A stretch of DNA of 64,000 nucleotides from Anaplasma platys (GTDB lineage: Bacteria; Pseudomonadota; Alphaproteobacteria; Rickettsiales; Anaplasmataceae). The notes beneath the pieces are model-generated. The model worked only from the letters and a program-made list of their open reading frames with translations, was not told the origin of the DNA and made no database searches. The stretch covers positions 766,001 to 830,000 of the forward strand of contig NZ_CP046391.1 in NCBI RefSeq assembly GCF_012790675.1. The letters run 5' to 3'. The position numbers and the translations under genes were made by a program. Shown in pieces: positions 29,968-39,349 of this stretch (position 1 is its first letter; each line of letters opens with the position of its first letter).

Positions 29968-32419
29968 CTACTTCTTCAGCGTCATTCGTAACATTCCCTA
30001 GCTCCTGCGAGCAGTCCTGCCCCTCTTCGAGTTTGCTCATGAAAAAAGCTGCCCTGTCGATGGCCCGCTTTGGGAAACCTGCAAGCGCTGCAACGTGTAT
30101 TCCATATGATTTGCTGGAAATTCCTGGGAGCAGCTCATGCAAGAACACCACTTCTCCTTTCCATTCCTCTATCCTTAGACAAAAGAACCTAATGTTCTCC
30201 AAATTCCTACTGAGCCTCGGAAGCTCATGATAGTGAGTAGCACATATTGCCCTACTTTCGGTAACATCATGCACATGCTCGATTACAGCTAACGCTATGG
30301 AAAGCCCATCATTTATTCCGGTCCCACGGCCAATTTCATCCAGTATTATTAGAGACTTAGGAGTAGCCTGATTTAGAATCGCTGCCGTCTCCACCATTTC
30401 TACCATAAAGGTAGAGTGCCCCAGTGCAATGTTGTCAGATGCCCCCACCCTGCTAAAGATCTTATCAATCACCCCAATGTGCGCAGATTCTGCCGGCACA
30501 AAAGAACCTATATGAGCTAAGATCGCAATTAGGGCATTTTGTCTCAGGAATGTGCTCTTTCCAGCCATATTTGGCCCGGTGATTAGCGCCATCCTGTTCC
30601 CTTCTGAGAGGTCACAGTCGTTAGCAATAAAGTCGGTGCCAGACTCAACTACCGGATGACGCCCCTTCGCAATACTAAACTTTTTGCTAGAGTCAACGAT
30701 CGGCCTGACGTAGTTATTTTCCACAGCTACTTCTGCTAGTGCGGTAATAACATCTAACTCCGCCACAGCTGCAGCTGACAATCCTATGCTTTGCGCCTCA
30801 CTGGCAATCCTGGAACACAACCCCTGAAAAATCTGAGCCTCAAGATCAGCACTCTCGCTCTTAGCTGAAACTATCCTCTCCTCAAGTTCCTTCAATTCTG
30901 CAGTAGTATAACGTGTGCTACTCACCAGGCTCTGCCTGCGGACGAAAGCCTCATCACTTATTCTATAGGAAGATGAAACCTCTATATAGTACCCCAGTAA
31001 CCCGTTGCACAAAATCTTCAGGTTACTGATGCCGGTCTGCGCCCTGTACTTGTCGCGTAATCGCTGCATGATCAAGCCGCTATCGTTCTGTATCCTTGCT
31101 AACTCCGCCAGGCGCTCGTTACAACTAGGGTTGATAAATCCCCCATCCTTACACGACGCAACATTATTTTCGAGCATGACCTCACTGATCAGCTTCAGCA
31201 ATTCGCGATGCTCCCCCAGAGAGATCAACATTCTGGAAATCACTGAGTGGTCATCAGGACTGAGAATCTTCGACAAGTCAAAGATCCTCCCTAGCGCTTG
31301 CCCAAGCATACATATATCCTTAGGCGAACATTTCAACAGCTTGACGCGAGTGAGAATCCTTTCTATATCAGGAATGCCATCAATAACCGTACGCACCGCT
31401 TCCGCTAAGGGCCTGTTAAAGACGAAGAACTCCACTGCATCAAGTCTGCTAGTTATAACATTAGGACACGCTGCAGGAAATTCTAGGTATCTCTTAAGTA
31501 GCCTGCTACCCATAGTGGTAACCGTACTGTCTATCGTGGAGATGAGAGAACCCTTCTTCTCCCCAGCCTGAGCGGAAAATAGCTCCAGATTCCTTAGTGC
31601 CGGCCCATCTATGAACACAAAGCCAGCAGCGTCCCGCACCTTTGGGTAGCTCAACTGTGGCAAACTCCCCCTCTGCGTTGCCCTTACATACTCTACCAAT
31701 GAACCACAAGCGGCAACTTCCGCATCTTCAAAATTTCCAATACCCTTAACCGTACTGACTCCATACACGCTGCACAAAACCTTTTCGGCCCGTTTAGCGT
31801 CAAAGAAACTTTCGTTGTGGCTGGTGATGGTACATCTGTGCCTTTTCAGCACTAAATCCATATACTGCTGTTCTTTGAGCTTGTCTGAAATTAGTAGCTC
31901 ACTTGGCTGAAGCCGCTGAATCTCACTGTCAAGATCCTCTATCCCGATAGTGCGTACACTGAATAGACCAGTGGATATCTCCATCCACGCAATGGCATAG
32001 CGATCCTTTATATTGGTTATGCACACCAGATAGTTATTCTCCCTGGCATCTAATAGACCATCTTCAATTAATGTTCCAGGAGTTACTATTCTAACAACCT
32101 CCCTTTTAACAAGGGACCTGATCCCCCGCTTTCGTGCTTCTTCAGCAGTCTCTAGCTGCTCACAAATAGCAACTTTGTACCCCAGCTTTACCAATTTACT
32201 GAGATAGCTATCACTGCTGTGATACGGCACACCACACATGGGTGTATCTGCTCCGCGCTTGGTTAACACTATATCAAGAGCCTTAGACGCAACTACCGCA
32301 TCCTCAAAAAAAAGCTCGTAAAAATCCCCCAGCCGGTATAATAGGAGGCATCCTTTGTACTGTTCCTTGAGTGCCTTGTACTGTCGCAGCACCGGCGTAT
32401 ACTCGGTATTGTTACTCAC
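29957..32419 (-). CDS. mutS: DNA mismatch repair protein MutS
   Basis: Recognises mismatches and starts methyl-independent or methyl-directed repair. The mismatch-reading loop GDFYELFFEDA is near residue 30, followed by DTPMCGVPYHS. The ATPase has Walker A ITGPNMAGKSTFLRQ, SRVGASDNIALGHSTFMVEM and Walker B LIILDEIGRGT. At 820 residues it is near the short end of the family. The start is GTG 32419 with GAGG immediately before it. The final codons, including the stop, fall inside the left miaB repeat, so the C-terminus was probably reshaped when that repeat arrived. mutL is not nearby. It diverges from the Ser/Thr-rich protein gene. Confidence 0.95.
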   Translation of the reverse strand: MSNNTEYTPVLRQYKALKEQYKGCLLLYRLGDFYELFFEDAVVASKALDIVLTKRGADTPMCGVPYHSSDSYLSKLVKLGYKVAICEQLETAEEARKRGIRSLVKREVVRIVTPGTLIEDGLLDARENNYLVCITNIKDRYAIAWMEISTGLFSVRTIGIEDLDSEIQRLQPSELLISDKLKEQQYMDLVLKRHRCTITSHNESFFDAKRAEKVLCSVYGVSTVKGIGNFEDAEVAACGSLVEYVRATQRGSLPQLSYPKVRDAAGFVFIDGPALRNLELFSAQAGEKKGSLISTIDSTVTTMGSRLLKRYLEFPAACPNVITSRLDAVEFFVFNRPLAEAVRTVIDGIPDIERILTRVKLLKCSPKDICMLGQALGRIFDLSKILSPDDHSVISRMLISLGEHRELLKLISEVMLENNVASCKDGGFINPSCNERLAELARIQNDSGLIMQRLRDKYRAQTGISNLKILCNGLLGYYIEVSSSYRISDEAFVRRQSLVSSTRYTTAELKELEERIVSAKSESADLEAQIFQGLCSRIASEAQSIGLSAAAVAELDVITALAEVAVENNYVRPIVDSSKKFSIAKGRHPVVESGTDFIANDCDLSEGNRMALITGPNMAGKSTFLRQNALIAILAHIGSFVPAESAHIGVIDKIFSRVGASDNIALGHSTFMVEMVETAAILNQATPKSLIILDEIGRGTGINDGLSIALAVIEHVHDVTESRAICATHYHELPRLSRNLENIRFFCLRIEEWKGEVVFLHELLPGISSKSYGIHVAALAGFPKRAIDRAAFFMSKLEEGQDCSQELGNVTNDAEEVATY

Positions 32420-32534
32420 CTCAGGGTATTCAATTAATTTACAGACACAGGATCGTGAGCCCGATTTTACAGTAACATAAAATTTTTTCTACCTAAATCT
32501 GTTCGCACTTTTAGTTAATATTTTTTTGATTTTT

Positions 32535-32563
32535 TTGCGCTCAGAGTATTAGGCACCTATAAT
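32535..32563 (+). promoter_or_regulatory. Predicted strong sigma70 promoter
   Basis: TTGCGC (32535-32540), a 17-bp spacer and a perfect TATAAT (32558-32563) precede the gene at 32587. A run of Ts lies just upstream. Transcription would begin near 32570, a leader of under 20 nt. Confidence 0.65.
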
Positions 32564-32586
32564 TCTAAATCACTTGCGGTATTCAT

Positions 32587-33846
32587 ATGAATCAAGAACC
32601 CACACAAGAGCAAATCTCTCAAAATGCTGGTGCATCTGCGCCTGGTGCAACTCAGGTGCCCGAAGAAAACGCACGGGACACCGTACAGCAGGAACCGAGC
32701 GGCTTTTTCGCAAAGCTTTACAGTACCCTGCGCATGGTCTTAGGCACTTTATTGGGCGGTGCTAGTGCACCGGGCACTGAAAACCCAGAAGCGCAAACTG
32801 ACAGAAGTCAGTGGGGTTGGTTCAAAAACGCCATAATGGGGCTTTTTGGCAAGGACAAGCCCTTTTACGACGCCGCAAGAAGCCTGAGGAATACATCCTG
32901 GGAAAGAAAGCGGGGCAACGACTACAACAAAACTTACGACTCAGATGGTAGGCTATCGCTTACATTGCGCGACGGGATTTTGAGTGAACGAGCTTTGCAA
33001 ATGCTAGCTGCTCTCGATGCTAGCGATACTAAAGAGCTTGATCCTTCAAGTGCGGGAATAGGAAAACTCCCCGACATTAGCAACATGATGCAGCACAAAT
33101 CTGATAAGGAAATGTGTGATAAACTTACGGATCTAAGGAAACGCCTTCAAGCAAACGGCGGGGCATTAGAAGTTATCCCCTCCAGTGATGGTTTTAGTAG
33201 AGTTCTAAAAATAACCATTGACCCTAGAAACAAGACTGTAGAGCAAATTCAGAAGGAAGTTGAAGACATCTTCTCAGTTCTCGGTATTGGTGGACCACAA
33301 ATGGCCGAGAGCATAGCCAAAGAATTGGTGCGTAATCGTGACTCTCAAAGATCATCACAAGACGCTGGTATGAGCAGTACCCATGTTGGACGGGGACAGA
33401 GTCAGGCTTGTTCAAGAACCGTTGATCAGGAGCTTGGTATGAGTAGCACACCAGACCGCCCAGCTAGAAGTGACACTACGTCAGACCCAGTGACAAGTTC
33501 AAGACGTGACAGTGCATCGATGTCATCTGACCCCAGCATAGAATCAGCCAGCTTCTCCCTCAGTGGCGGCACTATGGCGGTTCCATCGTCACCTGGGAGT
33601 AACCATTCTGTACTTCAAGGACGGTACTTGTCATCTTCTGCGCAATCCCTAGAACAAGGCTCCTCAACTGCCGGGCTTCAAGATCCTGCTCATCTTTGCA
33701 CGCAAACACTACAGGAGGCAGCAGCGGGACTGGCTGTGGTCAGTGGAGTGTCCAGCGTAGATATAGCTAGCCCCGTGGCAGCACCTTCTGTTTCTAGTCC
33801 CGAAGCATCGACATCACAGACAAAAGGGACGATACGGGGGGTATAG
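32587..33846 (+). CDS. Hypothetical protein with Ser/Thr-rich disordered C-terminal half
   Basis: I do not recognise this 419-residue protein. Residues 1-45 are polar; 45-95 hold a Phe/Trp-rich stretch (SGFFAKLYSTLRMVLGTLLGG, without charge for membrane retention, and WGWFKNAIMGLFGKDKPFY); 95-255 look folded; 255-419 are low-complexity Ser/Thr/Pro/Gln-rich with a GMSST motif appearing twice (QDAGMSSTHVG and QELGMSSTPD). There is no classical signal peptide. Fast-evolving, partly disordered cytoplasmic proteins with a strong private promoter are typical of secreted effectors in this group, so I regard it as a candidate type IV effector; this is inference only. It precedes the HIT gene by 9 bp and is likely cotranscribed with it. 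Confidence 0.7.
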   Translation: MNQEPTQEQISQNAGASAPGATQVPEENARDTVQQEPSGFFAKLYSTLRMVLGTLLGGASAPGTENPEAQTDRSQWGWFKNAIMGLFGKDKPFYDAARSLRNTSWERKRGNDYNKTYDSDGRLSLTLRDGILSERALQMLAALDASDTKELDPSSAGIGKLPDISNMMQHKSDKEMCDKLTDLRKRLQANGGALEVIPSSDGFSRVLKITIDPRNKTVEQIQKEVEDIFSVLGIGGPQMAESIAKELVRNRDSQRSSQDAGMSSTHVGRGQSQACSRTVDQELGMSSTPDRPARSDTTSDPVTSSRRDSASMSSDPSIESASFSLSGGTMAVPSSPGSNHSVLQGRYLSSSAQSLEQGSSTAGLQDPAHLCTQTLQEAAAGLAVVSGVSSVDIASPVAAPSVSSPEASTSQTKGTIRGV

Positions 33847-33855
33847 TAAGTAGCT

Positions 33856-34197
33856 ATGGGTTTGCATCATTACGACAAAGACAACGTCTTTGCTAAGATA
33901 CTAAGAGGGGAGGCGCCATGTAATAAGGTCTATGAGGATGATAACTTATTGGCGTTTCATGACATAAGACCTGCAGCACCAGTGCATGTGCTGGTTGTTC
34001 CCAAGGGGGAGTATGTGTCATTTGATGACTTTGCATGCTCTGATTACGACCTGTCGGAGTTCTTTAAGACCGTCAGGAAAATAGCACATATGCTAGATTT
34101 ACATACTTCTGGTTATAGATTGGTGACAAACCATGGAAGCACCGCAGGACAGGAGGTTTTTCACTTTCACGTGCATATAATGGGTTACAGAAAGTAA
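33856..34197 (+). CDS. HIT-family nucleotide hydrolase (HINT-like)
   Basis: Small cytoplasmic histidine-triad protein that hydrolyses nucleoside phosphoramidates or similar adducts. The 113 residues show the family layout: NVFAKILRGEAPCNKVYEDD at the start, AFHDIRPAAPVHVLVVPK in the middle, and the catalytic triad HFHVHIMG at the C-terminus. The length is that of a HINT1-type protein. It follows the Ser/Thr-rich hypothetical gene after 9 bp; the functional link, if any, is unknown. Confidence 0.93.
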   Translation: MGLHHYDKDNVFAKILRGEAPCNKVYEDDNLLAFHDIRPAAPVHVLVVPKGEYVSFDDFACSDYDLSEFFKTVRKIAHMLDLHTSGYRLVTNHGSTAGQEVFHFHVHIMGYRK

Positions 34198-34523
34198 TTC
34201 GTGTCACGCCACATAATCGCTTAGGCATACTTTTTCTTGGATGTGCTGCGCTCCTATTTCGATAATCCTGGCATTTTGCAAGCATATCCACCTGCCACAT
34301 AAACAACCACCTTGACCTCCTTAAACCATCCAACACCAGCAAGTCACTCTCCCCCTATTCGCTACCAAAATGTTTGCTGCCTAGCAATTCTCCTCTTGAT
34401 ACACATAATGGTGTGGGCATACACCTTATATTAAGTGCTTACCCAAGTCTTCAAACATCCAAATAATAAATTCAGGAATTGCCTAAACCGCAATATCAAA
34501 ACGTTCATTTTCCCCAAGAAATA
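34198..34523. other. Non-coding gap before the capsid gene
   Basis: About 325 bp. The capsid frame extends back to a TTG at 34479, but I prefer ATG 34524. No other feature is evident. Confidence 0.4.
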
Positions 34524-35690
34524 ATGACAACAGAACTAGAGATCAAAGATGAGATTACAGAATTTTTGCCGCAACATGGACGAAGCACCTATCCCATTGA
34601 AGAAACAAGCTCTTCCGACGAAGCAATTCTACAAAAGCTGGATGAGTTTAATTACAAGTTCAGTGAGTTTGAAAACAGGCTTAATAAACTCGAGATTAGT
34701 AGCCCTGGTCGAATTAACCTCAAAGACCAACCTGAGGACCTGGAATCCAAGTACCTGAAAGAGTTCGTGGCCACTGGAGTTTACGACCAGTTATCATATA
34801 AGAGCGCAGATGCAATGCCACTTATGATGCCGAAAAAGGTCATATCGTATATAGACAAGTTGTTACATGAAAGTTCCATAATGCGCAAGCTGTGTTCCGT
34901 GGAAAAAATCTCGGGTAGTCAAGTTGAGTACTTCGTAACAAATAACAAAGACAACTATGTGGGGTGGAGTGAAAACAACGCGGCTCCTGCTAGTGGCACG
35001 GGGACAAAACAAGAGAGTGCAGCAGCTCCCATATCAGGAGCTCCGAAGTTCTCTTCTTTGTCTGTTGTACTCCACGAACTTTATGCGCAGCCAAAAATAT
35101 CTAAAATACATTTGGAAGACTCTTTTATAGACCTGGAAAGGTGGCTAATTGACAACCTAGTAGAAGCTTTTTCCAGAGCGGAGAATGCTGCATTTATATC
35201 TGGCAATGGTTCTACAAAGCCTCTTGGAATCTTAGGGGTTGGCACTGATATTACACTCATGGAAGTGGATAAGCTGGATTATGACACAATTGTAAAACTA
35301 CTGTACTCACTGCATGAATACTACGCATCGAGGGCATCTTTTTTGATGCACAGAAGCACGTTGCAAGAAATTAGGTCCTTCAAATCATCATCGGGACAGT
35401 ACTTATTGCAAGCTGGAAAAAATGGAGAAGAAATCTTCGGTATACCGGTGTACCAAACTTCGGAGATGCCAATAGCAGCAGCAGATAAAGCCGGGATGAT
35501 CGCGCTGGCAGACTTTAAAAGCGCTTACAGAATAGTAGAGAACAAGGACATCAGAATACTGCGTGACCCGTACACAGAAAAGAAATTCGTGAAGTTCTAC
35601 ACCACCAAACGCGTGGGCGGCAATGTAGTAAATTCGGGAGCCATAAAACTACTCAGCTTTTCCACAACAGTAAATCGCGCATCAAGCTAA
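34524..35690 (+). CDS. HK97-type major capsid protein, probable GTA relic (g5-like)
   Basis: The 388 residues read as a HK97-fold capsid protein. A helical N-terminal region (residues about 25-60, with EFNYKFSEFENRLNKLEIS) resembles the delta/scaffold part. The mature fold follows: LMMPKKVISYIDKLLHESSI, GWSENNAAPA, APKFSSLSVVLHELYAQPKI, AFISGNGSTKPLGIL, and toward the end MIALADFKSAYRIV with RILRDPYTEKKFVKFYTTKR. The gene is intact but has no portal, protease or terminase around it. In alphaproteobacteria such isolated capsid genes beside GTA tail genes (here at 39.3 and 40.4 kb) are remnants of gene-transfer agents. ATG 34524 is used; a TTG at 34479 is possible. Its retention suggests selection or recent loss of partners. 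Confidence 0.88.
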   Translation: MTTELEIKDEITEFLPQHGRSTYPIEETSSSDEAILQKLDEFNYKFSEFENRLNKLEISSPGRINLKDQPEDLESKYLKEFVATGVYDQLSYKSADAMPLMMPKKVISYIDKLLHESSIMRKLCSVEKISGSQVEYFVTNNKDNYVGWSENNAAPASGTGTKQESAAAPISGAPKFSSLSVVLHELYAQPKISKIHLEDSFIDLERWLIDNLVEAFSRAENAAFISGNGSTKPLGILGVGTDITLMEVDKLDYDTIVKLLYSLHEYYASRASFLMHRSTLQEIRSFKSSSGQYLLQAGKNGEEIFGIPVYQTSEMPIAAADKAGMIALADFKSAYRIVENKDIRILRDPYTEKKFVKFYTTKRVGGNVVNSGAIKLLSFSTTVNRASS

Positions 35691-36355
35691 AAGAATAAGG
35701 AGTGCATAAGCGCAATAAAGCTACCTGGCAACTGAGCTAGCCACTAAAGCTAGACCAGCTCTGCATGTAGCGGCATTCCGCTTTTGCCAATGTGGAGGTA
35801 GAGATAAGAAGCGCTGGATAGTGGATCCTACAACGCGCACCAAAAACATTTTGCGCCAGTAGCACGTATGGCAGCTTTAAACTTGCTCGTGCTTGTGATA
35901 GAGAACCCGTACATACCACAGGCGCGCAGCAACCTCAAGATCCGGAGCACGTACAACATTCGCAAACTTACACGCACGTAGATGCTCGTATAAAAGCGCG
36001 CATACCACCTTTACACTCCGTGAGAAATCCGGCAGCCGCAAATTTGTGATCAAAAACTCCATACAAATAACCACGGTGTGCAGCAGCAACAAACCTTGGA
36101 GCACGTACGGCATGTGAAAAACTCGGAGATACACGTAAAGCATGCACATTACATTCGCCTAGCGGTACAGTAGCCAGCTGCAAACCTGTGGTGTTCGCGA
36201 TGGAAACAAACTCTGCGTCAACACCCTCCAGGTGGCAGCGACCGCAATCTAGGCAACACACGTAAATTGACCCGCGAATACCCCGAGCTCCGCCTGCTCA
36301 ATCACGCACCTATACCAATAGCACATCCACACTGTGATAACGAACTTCCCTGTCC
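35691..36355. other. Gap with degenerate repeats between convergent capsid and sucA genes
   Basis: About 665 bp. Units near 35897-35982 and 36048-36140 resemble one another at a spacing near 150 bp, and a weaker third piece lies about 35860-35885. On the minus strand they encode related peptides in broken frames, suggesting a decayed repeat-protein gene. No intact gene is seen. Confidence 0.45.
35860..36140 (-). repeat. Degenerate tandem repeat, possible decayed coding repeat
   Basis: Both better units carry a GGAGCACGTAC core (near 35943 and 36098 on the plus strand). Minus-strand peptides compare as FSHAVRAPRFVAAAHRGYLY in one unit and FANVVRAPDLEVAARLWYV in the other, in different frames. 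Confidence 0.45.
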
Positions 36356-39094
36356 TTAGAAGGAAAATGAGTCCATCATTATCTTCTGCTGTTGCTCAGC
36401 GTGCACACTAGCATATCCCGCAGCCGTGGAAGCGGCTGCAGCACGCCCAATGTAACTAACAGCCCTTTGTGACATACCCGCACCCGCCATAGATTCTTCT
36501 ATATAGTCTCGCACGAAACTCCATCCTCCCATGTTCTTGTGCTCTTCCTGACACCAAACCACCTGAGCTTTGGGATACTTAGCGAGCTCACGAGACAAAA
36601 AATCCTTAGGGAACGGATAGTACTGCTCAAGCCTTAACAGTGCAACATCCCTTCTATCTCCCCTTGTATCGCAAAGGTCATAGTAAACCTTACCACTGCA
36701 AATAATCACCCGTTTCACCGCTCTGGAATCGGCGCACAGCCCATCGCCAATTACCGGCAAAAACCCTCCAGAAAAATCTGATAGCTTCGACACCGCCATC
36801 TTATGTCTGAGAAGAGATTTGGGAGTAAAGACCACTAATGGTTTTCTAAAATCCCGATGAAGCTGCCTGCGTAAAACATGGAAATAATTAGCAGGAGTGG
36901 TACAGTTAACCACCTGCATATTATCTTCGGCACACAATTGCAGGAATCTCTCTATCCGGGCTGAACTGTGCTCCGAACCCTGCCCCTCATAACCATGAGG
37001 CAAAAGCAGCACCAACCCACTACAACGCAGCCACTTCGTCTCAGATGCAGCAATAAATTGATCTATAATAATCTGCGCGCCGTTGGCGAAATCCCCAAAT
37101 TGGGCCTCCCACATCACCAACGCATGCGGCGAATCCAAACTGTAGCCGTATTCGAAGCCCATAACTGCATATTCAGATAGCGGGCTATCGAGAATTTCAA
37201 AGCTCCCCTGCTCCACTCCTAAATTGTTCAGCGGCACATATTTGGCCCCCGTAACTTGATCCACCAGCCTCGCGTGCCTATGGGAAAAAGTACCACGTCC
37301 ACAATCCTCACCAGAAAGGCGCACGGATCTCTTCTCAACTAACAGTGTGGCAAATGCCAAAGCCTCGCCGGTTCCCCAGTCTATGCTGTCGCTCCTTATG
37401 GAATTTAGCCTTGCATTCAACATCCTGGCAATCTTCTTATCTATTTGGAAACCCTCAGGCACTGAGCATATAACACCCGCGAGCGATGTTAGCTTACTTC
37501 CCTCAACCCCAGTATCAGAAAGATAATGCCCAAATTCGCCTACTGGCGGGGATCTTAACCCTGCCCAATAGCCTTCAAACCACATGGCACACTTGGGCTT
37601 ATAGTCTGCAGATGCGACTAATGCCTCGTCGAGAATCCCACGGAACTGCTTACGAAAATCTCCCACCTGCTCTGACGTAACCACCCCATCTCCGATGAGC
37701 TTGTCAGCATACAAAGCGGCAACAGTTTTATGTTCTGCTATGCGATTATATACTAGAGGCTGAGTGAACATCGGCTCATCTCCTTCGTTATGTCCATAAC
37801 GGCGATAGCAAACCATATCTACTACAACATCCTTTTTAAACTTGTTTCTGTACTCCAACGCTAACTGCGTTACGGCAGCAACCACTTCCGGATCATCGCC
37901 ATTTACGTGAAAAACGGGGGCATCTATCATCCTGGCCATATCCGAACAGTAGAGAGAAGACCTAGCACTATCTGGACTAGTGGTAAAACCCACCTGATTA
38001 TTGACCACCACATGAACACAGCCCCCTGAAGAATATCCCTTCACTCCACTGATGGTAAGACCTTCTGCAACTACCCCTTGGCCGATAAAGGCGGCATCAC
38101 CGTGCACCAAAACACCTATAACTGACTCATTAGTGCGATCCATTCTCGCCCTAACTCTCCCCATAACCACTGGGTTCACTGCTTCAAGATGCGAAGGATT
38201 GTAGCTCAAAGACAAATACACAGACTGCCCATCCACCTTGCGGTCATTTGAGCACCCTAGGTGATACTTAACATCCCCGGTAACTCCCAAGTCTGAAGGA
38301 TATGCCATCCCCCCAGCGAATTCATGCAACATGGCAGCGTAAGGCTTCTTAACAACTTTAGTCATGACACTAAGCCTGCCACGATGCGACATTCCTATAA
38401 CAATCTCACGTATTCCCATACCCGGCGCTAATGATATCAGCTTCTCCAGCGACACCACCATGGCATCGCCCCCTTCTATGGAAAATCTTTTATATCCCGG
38501 AAATCGAACATGTAAAAACTGCTCAAACATCTCTGTTTCCTGCAGATGCCAAAGGATTTCCTTCTGCTCCTCTGCAGAGAAGCTAATGTTCATATTTTCT
38601 ATTTTGTCTTGTATCCACAAACGCTCATCCATAGAGCGAATGTGCATGAACTCAAAACCTATCTTGCCACAATATGTTTCTTTCAGGATCTTCAGAAGGT
38701 TTTTCTCCGAGAACTTCGCCTTCTCCCATAACGCATAATTGCGCTTAGAGTTCATCGAAAGATAGCTCCCATGATCTAAGTCTGCCCGTTCCCCCATCTT
38801 TAGAGGATCAAGGTCCGCAGCCATATGCCCGTAGGCCCTATAAAAGTGCATCAGATCAGTAATCTTTTGCTGCTCACTCTCCGAAACAGTATTTCCTTTA
38901 AGAGCACCCCCAGCGGCTGGTGCGCTCCCAGAAGGCCTTACCTTATGCTCCTTCACTCCGGAAAAAAGCTCATCCCAACCCTCTGGAAGCTCAGACAAAC
39001 CACCCTCGTAGTTGTCGTATACCTCCTCAACGAGAAGCGCATTATCGCCAAATAGGCAGTCTTCTCTGCGAAATTTCCTATCAACCACTTGCAC
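36356..39094 (-). CDS. sucA: 2-oxoglutarate dehydrogenase E1 component
   Basis: Thiamine-diphosphate enzyme that decarboxylates 2-oxoglutarate in the TCA cycle and passes the succinyl group to SucB. The N-terminal LFGDNALLVEEVYDNYEGGL is the E1o-specific region, HFYRAYGHMAADLDPLKMG-type (here MHFYRAYGHMAADLDPL) follows, then GMSHRGRLSVMTKVVKKPY, YNPSHLEAVNPVVMGR, FHVNGDDPEVVAA and RRYGHNEGDEPMFTQP for cofactor binding. I use GTG 39094 (or GTG 39088), preceded by GGAGGGG; the frame continues to 39157 with an unlikely hydrophobic lead. About 912 residues. sucB is not adjacent. It sits, opposite in orientation, between the GTA capsid and tail genes. Confidence 0.95.
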   Translation of the reverse strand: MQVVDRKFRREDCLFGDNALLVEEVYDNYEGGLSELPEGWDELFSGVKEHKVRPSGSAPAAGGALKGNTVSESEQQKITDLMHFYRAYGHMAADLDPLKMGERADLDHGSYLSMNSKRNYALWEKAKFSEKNLLKILKETYCGKIGFEFMHIRSMDERLWIQDKIENMNISFSAEEQKEILWHLQETEMFEQFLHVRFPGYKRFSIEGGDAMVVSLEKLISLAPGMGIREIVIGMSHRGRLSVMTKVVKKPYAAMLHEFAGGMAYPSDLGVTGDVKYHLGCSNDRKVDGQSVYLSLSYNPSHLEAVNPVVMGRVRARMDRTNESVIGVLVHGDAAFIGQGVVAEGLTISGVKGYSSGGCVHVVVNNQVGFTTSPDSARSSLYCSDMARMIDAPVFHVNGDDPEVVAAVTQLALEYRNKFKKDVVVDMVCYRRYGHNEGDEPMFTQPLVYNRIAEHKTVAALYADKLIGDGVVTSEQVGDFRKQFRGILDEALVASADYKPKCAMWFEGYWAGLRSPPVGEFGHYLSDTGVEGSKLTSLAGVICSVPEGFQIDKKIARMLNARLNSIRSDSIDWGTGEALAFATLLVEKRSVRLSGEDCGRGTFSHRHARLVDQVTGAKYVPLNNLGVEQGSFEILDSPLSEYAVMGFEYGYSLDSPHALVMWEAQFGDFANGAQIIIDQFIAASETKWLRCSGLVLLLPHGYEGQGSEHSSARIERFLQLCAEDNMQVVNCTTPANYFHVLRRQLHRDFRKPLVVFTPKSLLRHKMAVSKLSDFSGGFLPVIGDGLCADSRAVKRVIICSGKVYYDLCDTRGDRRDVALLRLEQYYPFPKDFLSRELAKYPKAQVVWCQEEHKNMGGWSFVRDYIEESMAGAGMSQRAVSYIGRAAAASTAAGYASVHAEQQQKIMMDSFSF

Positions 39095-39349
39095 TACCCC
39101 TCCCCCTAACTCTGCCAGCACATAACCTGCTAACAAAAAGCAGAACCACGGCTGCACTTTACCATACTTTCACATATGTTACAAAGCGAACATCGCATGC
39201 CGTGCATGACGCCCGGTGTATACCAGAAAGATAATCTGCTTACGTCAGAACACAGCCGTATCTATCCTTATCTGAGATACACACTTCCCTGTAGCACCAG
39301 CCATTCATGGCTGCTATGCCTCTAATTGAACCTAAATCTAAGCAACAAC

